Shown here: in pieces, positions 28,498-36,590 of the stretch
Layout: every line of letters begins with the position of its first letter
How positions within the stretch are numbered: the stretch's first letter is position 1
Assembly (NCBI RefSeq): GCF_024448955.1
Contig: NZ_JAMOIH010000014.1
Location: 62,001-126,000 of the forward strand
Length of the DNA: 64,000 nt
DNA from: Stutzerimonas stutzeri
GTDB lineage: Bacteria > Pseudomonadota > Gammaproteobacteria > Pseudomonadales > Pseudomonadaceae
Reading direction: 5' to 3'
Notes under the pieces: model-generated
Seen by the model: the letters and a program-made list of their open reading frames with translations, nothing else
Database searches by the model: none
Told to the model about the DNA's origin: nothing
Program-made: the position numbers and the translations under genes

Positions 28498-30180
28498 TTA
28501 CACCGACGAGATCGCGCTGCTGCCCTCTTCCAGCCAGCGCGCGATGTCTACCCGTATACGCTTCTTGTCCAGCTTGCCGACGCTGGTCTTGGGAATTTCG
28601 TTGACGACCGCGATCTGCTGCGGGATCGCCCACTTGTTGATATGCCCCTGTTCCACCGCAGGCTCCAGAAAGCTCTGCAGCGTCCGCGCATCGAGCTGCT
28701 TGCCCTCACCCAGCACCAGCAGGGCGAAAGGCCGCTCGCCCCAGCGCTCATCCGGCACGCCTACCACCGCCACGTCGCGCACGGCATCGTGGCGGCTGAT
28801 CAAGCCTTCCAACGCCAGTGACGAAAGCCACTCGCCACCGGTCTTGATGACATCTTTGATGCGATCGCGGATATCGATGTTGCCCATTTCGTCGATGGTC
28901 GCAACGTCGCCGGTATGCAGCCATCCGCCCGCCCACAGTTCTTCGCTCTTCTCTGGATTTCCGGCATACCCCTGGGTCAGCCATGGCGCACGCAGCACCA
29001 GCTCGCCCTGGGACGCGCCATCGGCCGGCAGAAAGCTGCCATCGGGAGCCTGAATCGCTGCGTCGACCAGAACCACCGGAATCCCGGCCTTGAGTCGATA
29101 GCTGATTTGCTCGTCTTCGCTGACATGACGCAGCTCATCGTTGATATGCGCGCCCGAAATCAACGGGCAGGTCTCTGACATGCCATAGGCAGCCTGTAGG
29201 TGCATGCCGCAGGCGCGCGCCGATTCGTAGAGACCGCGAGTCAATGCGCTACCACCGATGATAATTTTCCACCCATTGAAATCCACGCCCTGAGCCGCCT
29301 TGGCATTGAGCAACATCTGCACGATGGTCGGCACGCAATGGGAGAAGGTCACTTTTTCCCGACGCCACAGCTCGATCAGCAACTCCGGATCGTAACGCCC
29401 TGGATAGACCTGTTTGAGCCCCAGCATCGTCGCGATGTACGGCAGCCCCCAGGCATGGACGTGGAACATCGGCGTGATCGGCATGTAAACGTCGCCCGCC
29501 GCCATCAACTGCGGGTTATCACGACAACCGACCGTCACCGCCCCGGCGAGGGTGTGCAGCACCAGCTGGCGATGGGTGAAATAGACGCCCTTGGGATCGC
29601 CGGTCGTACCGGTGGTGTAGAAGGTGGTCGCCACCGAATCTTCATCGAAGTCCGGGAAGTCGTAATGCGGCTGCGCCTCCGCCAGCAGACTTTCGTATTC
29701 ACCGATGCAGTTGGGCAGGTCGCAGCCCTTGTCCTCGGCATCGGTAATCAGCAGCGTCTTGTCTACGGTGGTCAGTTGCCCGGTGATGGCCTGATACAGC
29801 GGCGCGAACTCGCTGTTGACGAGGACGAAACGATCCTCGGCGTGATTCATGGTGTAGAGGATCTGCTCGGGAGACAGGCGCACATTGATGGTGTGAACCA
29901 CCGCGCCAATCATCGGGATCGCGAACATGCACTCGAGGTAGCGGTGGCTGTCCCAGTCCATGACCGCCACGGTGTCACCCGCCTTGACCCCGGCGGCGGT
30001 CAGCACGTTGGCGAGCCGGGCGATGCGCTGATTGAGGGTGCGATAGTCGAACCGCAGTTGGTCGCGATAGACGATTTCGCGGGTGCGCTCGTACCGCTGC
30101 CCCGATAGCAGCAGGCTCTTGATCAACAACGGATATTGGTGGGCGTTGGCGGCGGGCTTGATCACTCGGGTCTGCAACAT
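28498..30180 (-). CDS. Fatty-acid--CoA ligase (AMP-binding, AlkK-like)
   Basis: A 560-residue adenylate-forming enzyme. The ATP loop is TTFYTTGTTGDPKGVYFTHRQ, the central motif is AAYGMSETCPLI, and the C-terminal hinge is GWLHTGDVATIDEMGNIDIRDRIKDVIKTGGEWLSS. The catalytic lysine lies near the C-terminus in KTSVGKLDKKRIR. It would activate medium- to long-chain fatty acids to acyl-CoA for beta-oxidation. AlkK-type enzymes of Pseudomonas have this length and motif set. The chain-length preference is not visible in sequence. It is a single gene; the upstream 173 bp show no feature. Confidence 0.9.
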   Translation of the reverse strand: MLQTRVIKPAANAHQYPLLIKSLLLSGQRYERTREIVYRDQLRFDYRTLNQRIARLANVLTAAGVKAGDTVAVMDWDSHRYLECMFAIPMIGAVVHTINVRLSPEQILYTMNHAEDRFVLVNSEFAPLYQAITGQLTTVDKTLLITDAEDKGCDLPNCIGEYESLLAEAQPHYDFPDFDEDSVATTFYTTGTTGDPKGVYFTHRQLVLHTLAGAVTVGCRDNPQLMAAGDVYMPITPMFHVHAWGLPYIATMLGLKQVYPGRYDPELLIELWRREKVTFSHCVPTIVQMLLNAKAAQGVDFNGWKIIIGGSALTRGLYESARACGMHLQAAYGMSETCPLISGAHINDELRHVSEDEQISYRLKAGIPVVLVDAAIQAPDGSFLPADGASQGELVLRAPWLTQGYAGNPEKSEELWAGGWLHTGDVATIDEMGNIDIRDRIKDVIKTGGEWLSSLALEGLISRHDAVRDVAVVGVPDERWGERPFALLVLGEGKQLDARTLQSFLEPAVEQGHINKWAIPQQIAVVNEIPKTSVGKLDKKRIRVDIARWLEEGSSAISSV

Positions 30181-30353
30181 AGGGCTTCCTTTTTATTGAT
30201 GTTATGTGAGGCACACCAGCGACTCTGAAGTCGGCTGTTCGATTCGGCCGGCGCCTGCCGCCGACTGCATCGCCATTTCACTCCGACCATCGTCGTCGCA
30301 ACCGTTCACTCACCGAGCCGTCACTGTGCAACAGCAGATTGCACAGGTGCCGA

Positions 30354-30983
30354 TCAAGCGATCTCGCTTGCCGCCAGACGCACGCCGAGGCCGATCAGCA
30401 CGACGCCGGTTACCCGGTCGAACCAGTGCCCCATACGGGAAAAACCGGCGCGGACGCGCTCACGGCTGAACAGCCAGGCCACCAGGCAGAACCACAGGCC
30501 GGTCGCGAACGCCAGATATACCCCATAGCCAGCCTGAACGGCGAGCGGGGTATGAGGGTCGATAACCACCGTGAATAGCGACAGGAAGAATAGCGTTGCC
30601 TTGGGATTCAGGCCGTTGGTGACGAATCCCACCATGAAAGCGCGTCGGCTCGAATGCACGCCACCGGTGCTGGAAGGCGCCAGCTCGTCGACACCCATCG
30701 GCTTTGCGCGCAGCGCCTGGAAGCCGAGATAGAACAAATAACCGGCCGCCAGCCACTTGAACAGGTTGAACAGCACGATCGACTGCGAGACGATCAGGCC
30801 AATCCCGAGCAGCGAATAACCCACATGCAGCAGAATTCCGCTGCCGACACCGATGGCCGTCCAACTGCCGCTCCGCTGACCGCGGGTCACGCTTTCACGC
30901 ACGACCACCGCAAAATCCGGTCCGGGACTGGCCACAGCGAGCAAGTGCACCAGCGCCACGGTGAGAAATTCCATCCAGTACAT
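30354..30983 (-). CDS. LysE/RhtB family amino-acid exporter
   Basis: A 209-residue membrane protein with about six hydrophobic segments. It starts with the family signature LAVASPGPDFAVVVRES and has the GFVTNGLNPKATLFFLSLF motif in its second half. Such proteins export amino acids (threonine, homoserine, lysine, cysteine pathway intermediates) by proton exchange. The substrate is unknown. The start sits 55 bp from that of hprA on the other strand, so the two share a promoter region. Confidence 0.85.
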   Translation of the reverse strand: MYWMEFLTVALVHLLAVASPGPDFAVVVRESVTRGQRSGSWTAIGVGSGILLHVGYSLLGIGLIVSQSIVLFNLFKWLAAGYLFYLGFQALRAKPMGVDELAPSSTGGVHSSRRAFMVGFVTNGLNPKATLFFLSLFTVVIDPHTPLAVQAGYGVYLAFATGLWFCLVAWLFSRERVRAGFSRMGHWFDRVTGVVLIGLGVRLAASEIA

Positions 30984-31038
30984 CTATCGACTCCGCTACT
31001 TCCGGGCATCTGCCCGCTGATTCATACGAGTAAAGTCC

Positions 31039-32001
31039 ATGACCAATCGCCGCGCCGTATTCCTCGACTTTTCCCCGCTCGACCAGGGTGACCTGGACCT
31101 GACGCCATTGCAGTCAGCCTTCGATGAGCTGATCTGCCATGCACAGACCAGCGAAACGCAGCTCATCGAACGGCTGCAGGGCGCCGAAGTCGCCATCGTC
31201 AACAAAATCGCGCTGGACGACACGGTGTTCGCCGCCTGCCCCGACCTGAAGCTGATTCTGGTCGCCGCGACCGGCGTCAACAACATCGATCTGTCGGCTG
31301 CCAGGCAGCGCGGCATCGTCGTCAGCAACTGCCAAGGCTATGGCACCGCCACCGTGGCCCAACACACACTGATGTTGCTACTCGCGCTGGCCACGCGACT
31401 GCCAGATTACCAAGGCGCCGTGGCCCGTGGACGCTGGCAGGAGAGCGGGCAATTCTGCCTGCTTGATTTCCCCATCGTCGAGCTGGCGGGCAAAACCCTC
31501 GGCGTGCTCGGTCATGGTGAGCTGGGCAGCGCCGTGGCCAGACTGGCCGAAGCGTTGGGCATGCAAGTGTTGACCGGTAACTTGCCGGGGCGCCCGCCGC
31601 GTGCGGATCGCCTGGAGCTCGACGCACTGCTGCCCCAGGTCGACGCCCTGACGCTGCATTGCCCACTCACCGAACAGACCCGCAACCTGATCGGCGCCCG
31701 AGAATTGCAGCTGATGAAGCCATCGGCATTCGTCATCAATACCGCCCGAGGCGGCCTGATCGATGAGCAGGCGCTGGCGGACACTCTGCGCAGTGGGCAT
31801 CTGGGCGGTGCCGCCACCGACGTACTCACCAGCGAGCCGCCGAGCAACTACAACCCGCTGCTGGCGGCGGACGTGCCTCGTTTGATCGTGACGCCGCACA
31901 GCGCCTGGGGCAGCCGCGAGGCACGGCAGCGCATCGTTGGGCAGATGGTCGAAAACGCCGAGGCGTTTTTCGCCGGCACACCTAAGCGCCAGGTCAGCTG
32001 A
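31039..32001 (+). CDS. hprA: Hydroxypyruvate reductase/glycerate dehydrogenase
   Basis: A 320-residue D-2-hydroxyacid dehydrogenase. The NAD-binding turn is GVLGHGELGSAVARLAEALG (an unusual His replaces a small residue), the catalytic Arg is in NTARGGLIDEQAL region neighbours, and the catalytic His is in VTPHSAWGSREAR. The gene precedes rsmC by 63 bp, the order seen in P. aeruginosa, where this gene is hprA. It would reduce hydroxypyruvate or glyoxylate with NAD(P)H in the serine and glycerate pathways. The exact substrate is inferred from this synteny. Confidence 0.85.
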   Translation: MTNRRAVFLDFSPLDQGDLDLTPLQSAFDELICHAQTSETQLIERLQGAEVAIVNKIALDDTVFAACPDLKLILVAATGVNNIDLSAARQRGIVVSNCQGYGTATVAQHTLMLLLALATRLPDYQGAVARGRWQESGQFCLLDFPIVELAGKTLGVLGHGELGSAVARLAEALGMQVLTGNLPGRPPRADRLELDALLPQVDALTLHCPLTEQTRNLIGARELQLMKPSAFVINTARGGLIDEQALADTLRSGHLGGAATDVLTSEPPSNYNPLLAADVPRLIVTPHSAWGSREARQRIVGQMVENAEAFFAGTPKRQVS

Positions 32002-32064
32002 TGCACCGCTTATACAGCCCGCGACAAGGCTGCTAAGCTCGCCCGCTTTTGCCCGGAGGCGATC

Positions 32065-33063
32065 ATGGATCCCCGAAGCGAAGTACTGCTGCGCCAGGCC
32101 GACCTGTTCAGCGGTAACCTGCTGCTCGCCGGCTTGCCGGCCGATGACCTGCTCGGCCAACTGCCCGAGGCCACTGGCTGGAGCTGGCACGCCGGAGATC
32201 ATCAGCGGCTGCAGGCTCGCTTCGCCGAACGTTGTACCTTCGGCGTGGAGCCTCCCGCGGCCGCTTTCGAAGCAGCGGTACTGTTTCTACCCAAGTCCCG
32301 GGAGCTGACCGATTACTTGCTGAACGCACTAGCAGCCAGACTGGCGGGCGGCTTGCTGTATCTGGTCGGCGAAAAGCGCGCCGGTGTGGAGCGGGCCGCC
32401 CGGCAGCTGGCGCCGTTCGGCGAGGCGCGCAAGCTCGACAGCGCCCGCCATTGCCAGCTCTGGCAGGTCCGGGTGGAGAACACCCCGCCGGCGCCCGACT
32501 TGCAGACCCTGGCACAACGCTTCCAGCTGGAGCGGCCGGATGGTCCATTGCAGATCGTCAGCCTGCCTGGCGTATTCAGCCATGGCCGGCTCGATCGCGG
32601 CACCGAATTGCTGCTGGACCAGCTCTGCGACTTGCCGACCGGCCGGCTACTGGATTTCGGCTGTGGCGCCGGCATCATCGGCGCGTCGCTGAAAAAGCGC
32701 TATCCGGATAGCGAAGTCGTGCTGCTGGACGTCGATGCATTCGCGGTCGAAAGCAGCCGCATGACGTTGGCGGCCAACGACTTGAAAGCCGAGGTCATTG
32801 CCGGCGATGGCATCGACGCCGCACCGGATAACTGCAGCGCCATCATCAGCAATCCGCCGTTTCATCAGGGTGTGCATACCCACTATGAGGCCAGCGAAAC
32901 CCTGCTGCAGCGCGCCGCCAGTCATCTTCGGCCCAGCGGTGAGCTACGCCTGGTAGCTAACGCCTTCCTCAAATATCCACCCTTGATCGAGGCCCATCTG
33001 GGGCCCTGCGAAACCCTCGTCAACGCGGACGGCTTTCGCATCTACCGCGCCAAACGCGGCTGA
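32065..33063 (+). CDS. rsmC: 16S rRNA (guanine-1207-N2)-methyltransferase RsmC
   Basis: A 332-residue protein. The N-terminal half is the degenerate pseudo-methyltransferase domain of RsmC; the C-terminal half is a Rossmann methyltransferase with the SAM motif [13 protein letters not shown] and the catalytic SNPPFHQG. It methylates G1207 of 16S rRNA in the 30S subunit. The start ATG at 32065 has GGAGG. Length matches the family (about 330-340). Confidence 0.93.
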   Translation: MDPRSEVLLRQADLFSGNLLLAGLPADDLLGQLPEATGWSWHAGDHQRLQARFAERCTFGVEPPAAAFEAAVLFLPKSRELTDYLLNALAARLAGGLLYLVGEKRAGVERAARQLAPFGEARKLDSARHCQLWQVRVENTPPAPDLQTLAQRFQLERPDGPLQIVSLPGVFSHGRLDRGTELLLDQLCDLPTGRLLDFGCGAGIIGASLKKRYPDSEVVLLDVDAFAVESSRMTLAANDLKAEVIAGDGIDAAPDNCSAIISNPPFHQGVHTHYEASETLLQRAASHLRPSGELRLVANAFLKYPPLIEAHLGPCETLVNADGFRIYRAKRG

Positions 33064-33115
33064 TGGCCAGCGCTCTGACTTGCACAACGCGGCATGCTTG
33101 GGCAAACTCCGGCCC

Positions 33116-33245
33116 GTCCTGGGGGAGTAGTCTCCGGCGAGCGCCCTGCTCGCCTGGCATGCGTCAACATACTTGGTCCACAGACCATGGCGCATGCGAC
33201 CCGCACGGGCTGCTTCGGCAGTCGTGCCCGGTTTGACAAGACCCA
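33116..33245 (+). ncRNA. yybP-ykoY manganese riboswitch
   Basis: The leader holds the conserved elements of the yybP-ykoY class in order: GGGGGAGTAG at 33121-33130, CGTCAACATACT at 33162-33173, a GC-rich hairpin (CCGCACGGGC..GTCGTGCCCGG, about 33201-33231), and the closing TTTGACAAGACCC at 33232-33244. The class binds Mn2+ and turns on Mn exporters such as MntP and UPF0016 proteins. The gene downstream is a UPF0016 transporter, as expected. Recognition is by remembered consensus; a covariance-model search would settle it. Confidence 0.9.
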
Positions 33246-33326
33246 TGACACGTACACCTGACCCGGGGCGGGCAGGCGTTGCGTGTCATGGTGATTTCGT
33301 CGACCCGCCCCTGCAAGGAAGTTCGC
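33245..33326 (+). promoter_or_regulatory. Likely expression platform of the riboswitch
   Basis: Two possible helices compete. ATGACACG (33245-33252) can pair with CGTGTCAT (33282-33289). GGGGCGGG (33265-33272), lying in that loop, can pair with CCCGCCCC (33304-33311), which ends four bases before the AAGGA ribosome site (33315-33319). The second helix could mask the ribosome site, giving translational control. The pairings are perfect; the switching model is inference. Confidence 0.55.
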
Positions 33327-33914
33327 TTGGAATCGTTCTACATCCCCACCCTGATCGTTGCGCTCGCCGAGATTGGCGATAAGACTCAGCTGCTCGCCCT
33401 ACTGCTGGCCGCTCGTTATCGGCGCCCGATGCCGATCATCTGGGGCATCGTCGTCGCCACGCTGGCCAACCATGCCGTCGCCGGAGCCGTGGGCAACTGG
33501 GTTTCCTCGCTGGTCTCCCCCTCGATCCTGAGCTGGATTCTCGCCGCCTCCTTTGCCGCCGTGGCGCTGTGGACGCTGGTACCGGACAAACTCGAAGAAG
33601 ACGAAGCCTCGCGCGGACGCCGCTTCGGTCCTTTCGTCGCCACCCTGATCGCCTTCTTCCTGGCGGAGATGGGCGACAAGACCCAGGTGGCGACCGTCAT
33701 GCTCGCCGCGCAGTATCCCGATTTCATTCTGGTGATCATCGGCACGACGCTGGGCATGCTGATCGCCAACGTACCGGTGGTACTGGCCGGCAACTTCGCC
33801 GCCGACCGCATGCCGCTCACGCTGATCCGCCGCATCGCCGCTATCGGCTTCGCCGCCCTGGCGTTGTATGCCGTCTACCAGGCCTTGAGCTTGAGCGGCA
33901 TGCTTCCAGTCTGA
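33327..33914 (+). CDS. UPF0016/GDT1 (TMEM165-type) cation transporter
   Basis: A 195-residue membrane protein with six hydrophobic segments in two repeats. Each repeat carries the family motif E-x-G-D-K-T: ALAEIGDKTQ near residue 15 and LAEMGDKTQ near residue 115. The family exports Mn2+ (MneA of Vibrio, Mnx of cyanobacteria) or Ca2+. I place the start at TTG 33327, where AAGGAAG sits 8 bases before, instead of an upstream GTG (33279) that lies inside the leader structures. A manganese riboswitch precedes the gene, which makes Mn2+ efflux the best role. Confidence 0.9.
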   Translation: MESFYIPTLIVALAEIGDKTQLLALLLAARYRRPMPIIWGIVVATLANHAVAGAVGNWVSSLVSPSILSWILAASFAAVALWTLVPDKLEEDEASRGRRFGPFVATLIAFFLAEMGDKTQVATVMLAAQYPDFILVIIGTTLGMLIANVPVVLAGNFAADRMPLTLIRRIAAIGFAALALYAVYQALSLSGMLPV

Positions 33915-33997
33915 TACGCAGCGCAAATTGCCACAGCGCAGGTGCTGCTAGAGTGCGACCTCACCGCGTTCTAGCGGCATTGACGGGAGCAGGCGGC

Positions 33998-34441
33998 ATG
34001 TCACCGGAGGAACGAAAACGGCGGGTTCGGCAGCACATCGACCTGAGCTGGAGCAAAGGCCGACTGGCGTTGGCCGAACAGCTGCAAAGCCGTTATTTCA
34101 CCTATAAGAGTTCGTTCATTGCCCAGCCGGTCAACAACGCCGGCTTCGGTTTGATCGTGCGCGAAATTCGCCAGGCAATGCCCGACCTGGAAGTCGTCGT
34201 GGATGAATGCCTCAGCGAAGGCAACCGCGTGGTTACTTCCAGTACGCTGTTCGGCACCCTGGAGAAAGCGGTGTTCGGACTGGCACCAAGCAACAAGATC
34301 CTGACCATCGCCGCCATGTCGATCTGGACGCTCAATCCGGCCGGCGATATCGAAGAAATCAATACCCTGTTCGATCTGGAAAGTGCCCGTAAACAGCTGG
34401 GCATGGAAAGCCCGATTCCGGTTACGCTGCCGCTGACCTGA
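33998..34441 (+). CDS. SnoaL-like (ester cyclase) protein
   Basis: A 147-residue protein of the SnoaL/NTF2 cone fold: RQHIDLSWSKGRLALAEQL at the start (a common entry helix), IVREIRQAMPDLEVVVDECLSEGNRVV in the middle, and a C-terminal INTLFDLES. No catalytic residue can be assigned with confidence. The ATG at 33998 is preceded by GGGAG at 8 bases. The coding 3' end forms half of an 11-bp hairpin shared with the convergent M48 gene. Confidence 0.7.
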   Translation: MSPEERKRRVRQHIDLSWSKGRLALAEQLQSRYFTYKSSFIAQPVNNAGFGLIVREIRQAMPDLEVVVDECLSEGNRVVTSSTLFGTLEKAVFGLAPSNKILTIAAMSIWTLNPAGDIEEINTLFDLESARKQLGMESPIPVTLPLT

Positions 34442-34454
34442 TCGGTCAGCGGCA
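34428..34454. terminator. Hairpin between convergent genes
   Basis: A perfect 11-bp stem (TGCCGCTGACC 34428-34438 with GGTCAGCGGCA 34444-34454) and 5-base loop spans the stop codon of the SnoaL-like gene. It has no T run. Confidence 0.55.
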
Positions 34455-34462
34455 CAACGAAC

Positions 34463-35272
34463 TCAGCGGTTCTGCTCGTACAGCGGCATCACCTTCGGAA
34501 TGGTTTGCTGCAACGCCTGCGTGCGGCTGCTCGAGGACGGGTGCGTGCTGAGGAATTCTGGCGGTGCCGAGCCGCCGGCGGCGCCCATCTTCTGCCACAA
34601 GCTGACCGCCGCGTTCGGGTTGTAACCGGCGCGCGCCGCCAATTCCAATCCAATCAGGTCAGCCTCGTTTTCATTGTTGCGGCTGTTGGGCAGCGTCATC
34701 AGGTACTCGACGCCCATGTTGGCCAGCTGCAGGCTGCCGTCACCGACGCCAAAGGCCGAGCCAATCTGCGTCGCCATTTGCACACCATAAGCCTTGGACA
34801 TCGCCTCGCGACCGTGCTCACGCAGGGCGTGTGCGATCTCGTGCCCCATCACCGCAGCAATCTCGTCATCGGTGAGCTTCAGCTTCTCGATCAGCCCGGT
34901 ATAGAAGATGATTTTGCCGCCCGGACCGCAATTGGCGTTCAGCTCCGGACTGTCAATGACATTGACCTCCCAGTTCCACTGTGCCGCATCCGGGCGGAAC
35001 GCCGGCACCTCGGCGATCAGCCGCTGGGCGATGGTATTCACGCGCTTATTGATCGCGCTGTTTTTCTCGAGCACGCCCTTCTGGGAAGCCTCGCTCAGGG
35101 TCTGCTGATAGGACTGGGCATACATCTGATTGACCTGATCGGTCGACAACATGCTGAACATGTATTGCTTGCGATCGACTCCGACTGCGCCACCACTGGT
35201 GGTATTGACCGCCTGGCAACCTGCAAGCGCGGAGGCTGCAAGAAAGAGGATTAATGAATGCGGCTTGAGCAT
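34463..35272 (-). CDS. M48 family metalloprotease lipoprotein
   Basis: A 269-residue lipoprotein. The signal peptide MLKPHSLILFLAASALAGC ends in a lipobox with the Cys at position 19. The zinc protease motif HEIAH lies in VMGHEIAHALREHG, and the third ligand Glu is in NENEADLIGLELAARAGY. Length and layout match LoiP/YcaL-type outer-membrane quality-control proteases, which lack the TPR domain of BepA. GGAG stands before the ATG at 35272; an in-frame extension to 35368 is not credible. Confidence 0.9.
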   Translation of the reverse strand: MLKPHSLILFLAASALAGCQAVNTTSGGAVGVDRKQYMFSMLSTDQVNQMYAQSYQQTLSEASQKGVLEKNSAINKRVNTIAQRLIAEVPAFRPDAAQWNWEVNVIDSPELNANCGPGGKIIFYTGLIEKLKLTDDEIAAVMGHEIAHALREHGREAMSKAYGVQMATQIGSAFGVGDGSLQLANMGVEYLMTLPNSRNNENEADLIGLELAARAGYNPNAAVSLWQKMGAAGGSAPPEFLSTHPSSSSRTQALQQTIPKVMPLYEQNR

Positions 35273-35346
35273 GTCGTGTCTCCAGTGGATTCTGCGCCGT
35301 ATGCTAGAGCGAGCCTGCCACTCGGGCAACCGCTCGCGATGGAGGT

Positions 35347-35967
35347 CTAATTCACTGGCGTCAGGCACTCCGGAGCGTCCAGCTTGGGGTCGTTGATAAA
35401 TGTCGCCAAGGGGCGCTCACGCAGTGGCGGTTGGGGCGTCGCCAGTAGCGCCTGAAGCGCCTCCAGCGGGGTTTCGGGGTCGAGCCAGGCGGTCATCCCC
35501 GCCTGATCCAGCATCAGCGGCCGCCGTTGATTGGCCGCCGGCAGCGTCACCACCGCAGCGCTCAAATAAGTGTGACCCTGCACCGGATAGGCCTCCCAGA
35601 TCGCCGCGAAATACATCAGGGAATCCTCGGCGGTCATCCAGAACGGCCGCTTGCGTGCCGTGCCGCGCCATTCGTAGAAGCCATTGGCCGGCAGCACGCC
35701 GCGACGAAGGCGAAAGGCGTCACGAAACATCGGCTGCTCGGCAAGCGTTTCCGCCCGCGCCTGGGCCGGTGTCCGGGTGAAATCGGTGAGCCAAGCTGGG
35801 GTCAGCCCCCAGCGTACGCTGTCTAGCTGCAGCTCGTGGTTCAGCTGCCGCAGCAACAGGACCGATGCGCCAGGCGCCAGGCTCCAATGCGGCTGCTGAT
35901 CAGCGGGAAAACCGGGCAGCGCGGCGAAGGCCGGACTCCAACGAAACAGGGCATAGCGGCCACACAT
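35347..35967 (-). CDS. SOS response-associated peptidase (HMCES/YedK-like), divergent
   Basis: A 206-residue SRAP-domain protein starting MCGRYAL, so the catalytic Cys2 is exposed after Met removal. SRAP proteins crosslink abasic sites in single-stranded DNA through Cys2. The Glu of NGFYEWRG is kept. However, three other conserved positions differ by motif comparison with E. coli YedK: the Asn of YNVAPG is Ser (WSLAPG), the Asn of INARVET is Gln (AQARAET), and the His of IHDRRP is Asn (ANQRRP). These would affect ring formation and release, so activity needs testing. No usable ribosome site is visible; the start is fixed by Met-Cys. Confidence 0.85.
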   Translation of the reverse strand: MCGRYALFRWSPAFAALPGFPADQQPHWSLAPGASVLLLRQLNHELQLDSVRWGLTPAWLTDFTRTPAQARAETLAEQPMFRDAFRLRRGVLPANGFYEWRGTARKRPFWMTAEDSLMYFAAIWEAYPVQGHTYLSAAVVTLPAANQRRPLMLDQAGMTAWLDPETPLEALQALLATPQPPLRERPLATFINDPKLDAPECLTPVN

Positions 35968-36044
35968 GAAAACAGACTCGTAGCGAAAAGGGGTCGAGCG
36001 TACCGGACGACCGGCACGACAGCGGGCCGGTCATTCGGCCTACG

Positions 36045-36305
36045 TCAGCAGATAAGCTCGCCCGGATAGCTTTCCGGCTCGTCACCGGGCAGCGGCTCGG
36101 CGCCATTGTACTCAGCGATCAACTGTCGCGCGCGCTCGGCCTGCTCGCCATCCACCATCAGCCCAAGCAGACCAGCCGCTGGGAGCTCGCCGACGGCACC
36201 GACCAGATGCCGTCCTGTCAGAAACACCTCGATCCCTTCGGCGTCCAGCATGCCGCACAGCATTTCGGCTTCCAGCAGATCGCGGGGCTCGTAAATACGC
36301 TGCAT
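36045..36305 (-). CDS. DUF2007 family small protein
   Basis: An 86-residue protein beginning MQRIYEPRDLLEAEMLCGMLDAEG, the DUF2007 (putative signal-transducing, PII-like fold) signature, with a central hydrophobic stretch HLVGAVGELPAAGLLGLMVD. The function is unknown. Its ATG directly abuts the stop codon of the upstream CPXCG gene (TAG at 36308-36306), so the two are co-translated. Confidence 0.8.
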   Translation of the reverse strand: MQRIYEPRDLLEAEMLCGMLDAEGIEVFLTGRHLVGAVGELPAAGLLGLMVDGEQAERARQLIAEYNGAEPLPGDEPESYPGELIC

Positions 36306-36488
36306 CTATTCATCCTCCCGCAGTACATCGAGCTGCCAATCCGCACCATCGGTTCGCAGATCGAAGACGATCGGTCGACAGCAGACTGAACAATCTTCGA
36401 TATAGCGCTGATCACCGCCACTCAGATCAAGCAGCGCCTCCACCGTTTCGCCGCAATAGGGGCATTGATAATCCTGTGATTCGAGCAT
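36306..36488 (-). CDS. CPXCG motif cysteine-rich small protein
   Basis: A 60-residue protein with a CPYCGE motif near the N-terminus and a second CSVCC cluster, giving a zinc-ribbon-like four-cysteine site. This is the family annotated 'CPXCG motif-containing cysteine-rich protein', with no known function. It is transcribed with the DUF2007 gene and divergent from the acyltransferase gene 102 bp away. Confidence 0.8.
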   Translation of the reverse strand: MLESQDYQCPYCGETVEALLDLSGGDQRYIEDCSVCCRPIVFDLRTDGADWQLDVLREDE

Positions 36489-36590
36489 CAGCGTCTCCCG
36501 CGTGACTTGCCGCTATAATCGCCGTCCAGTGTCACCAGCACCTAATTTCGACCTCAGACGACTGGGGTTATTCAGTTTCTTACAGAGAGC

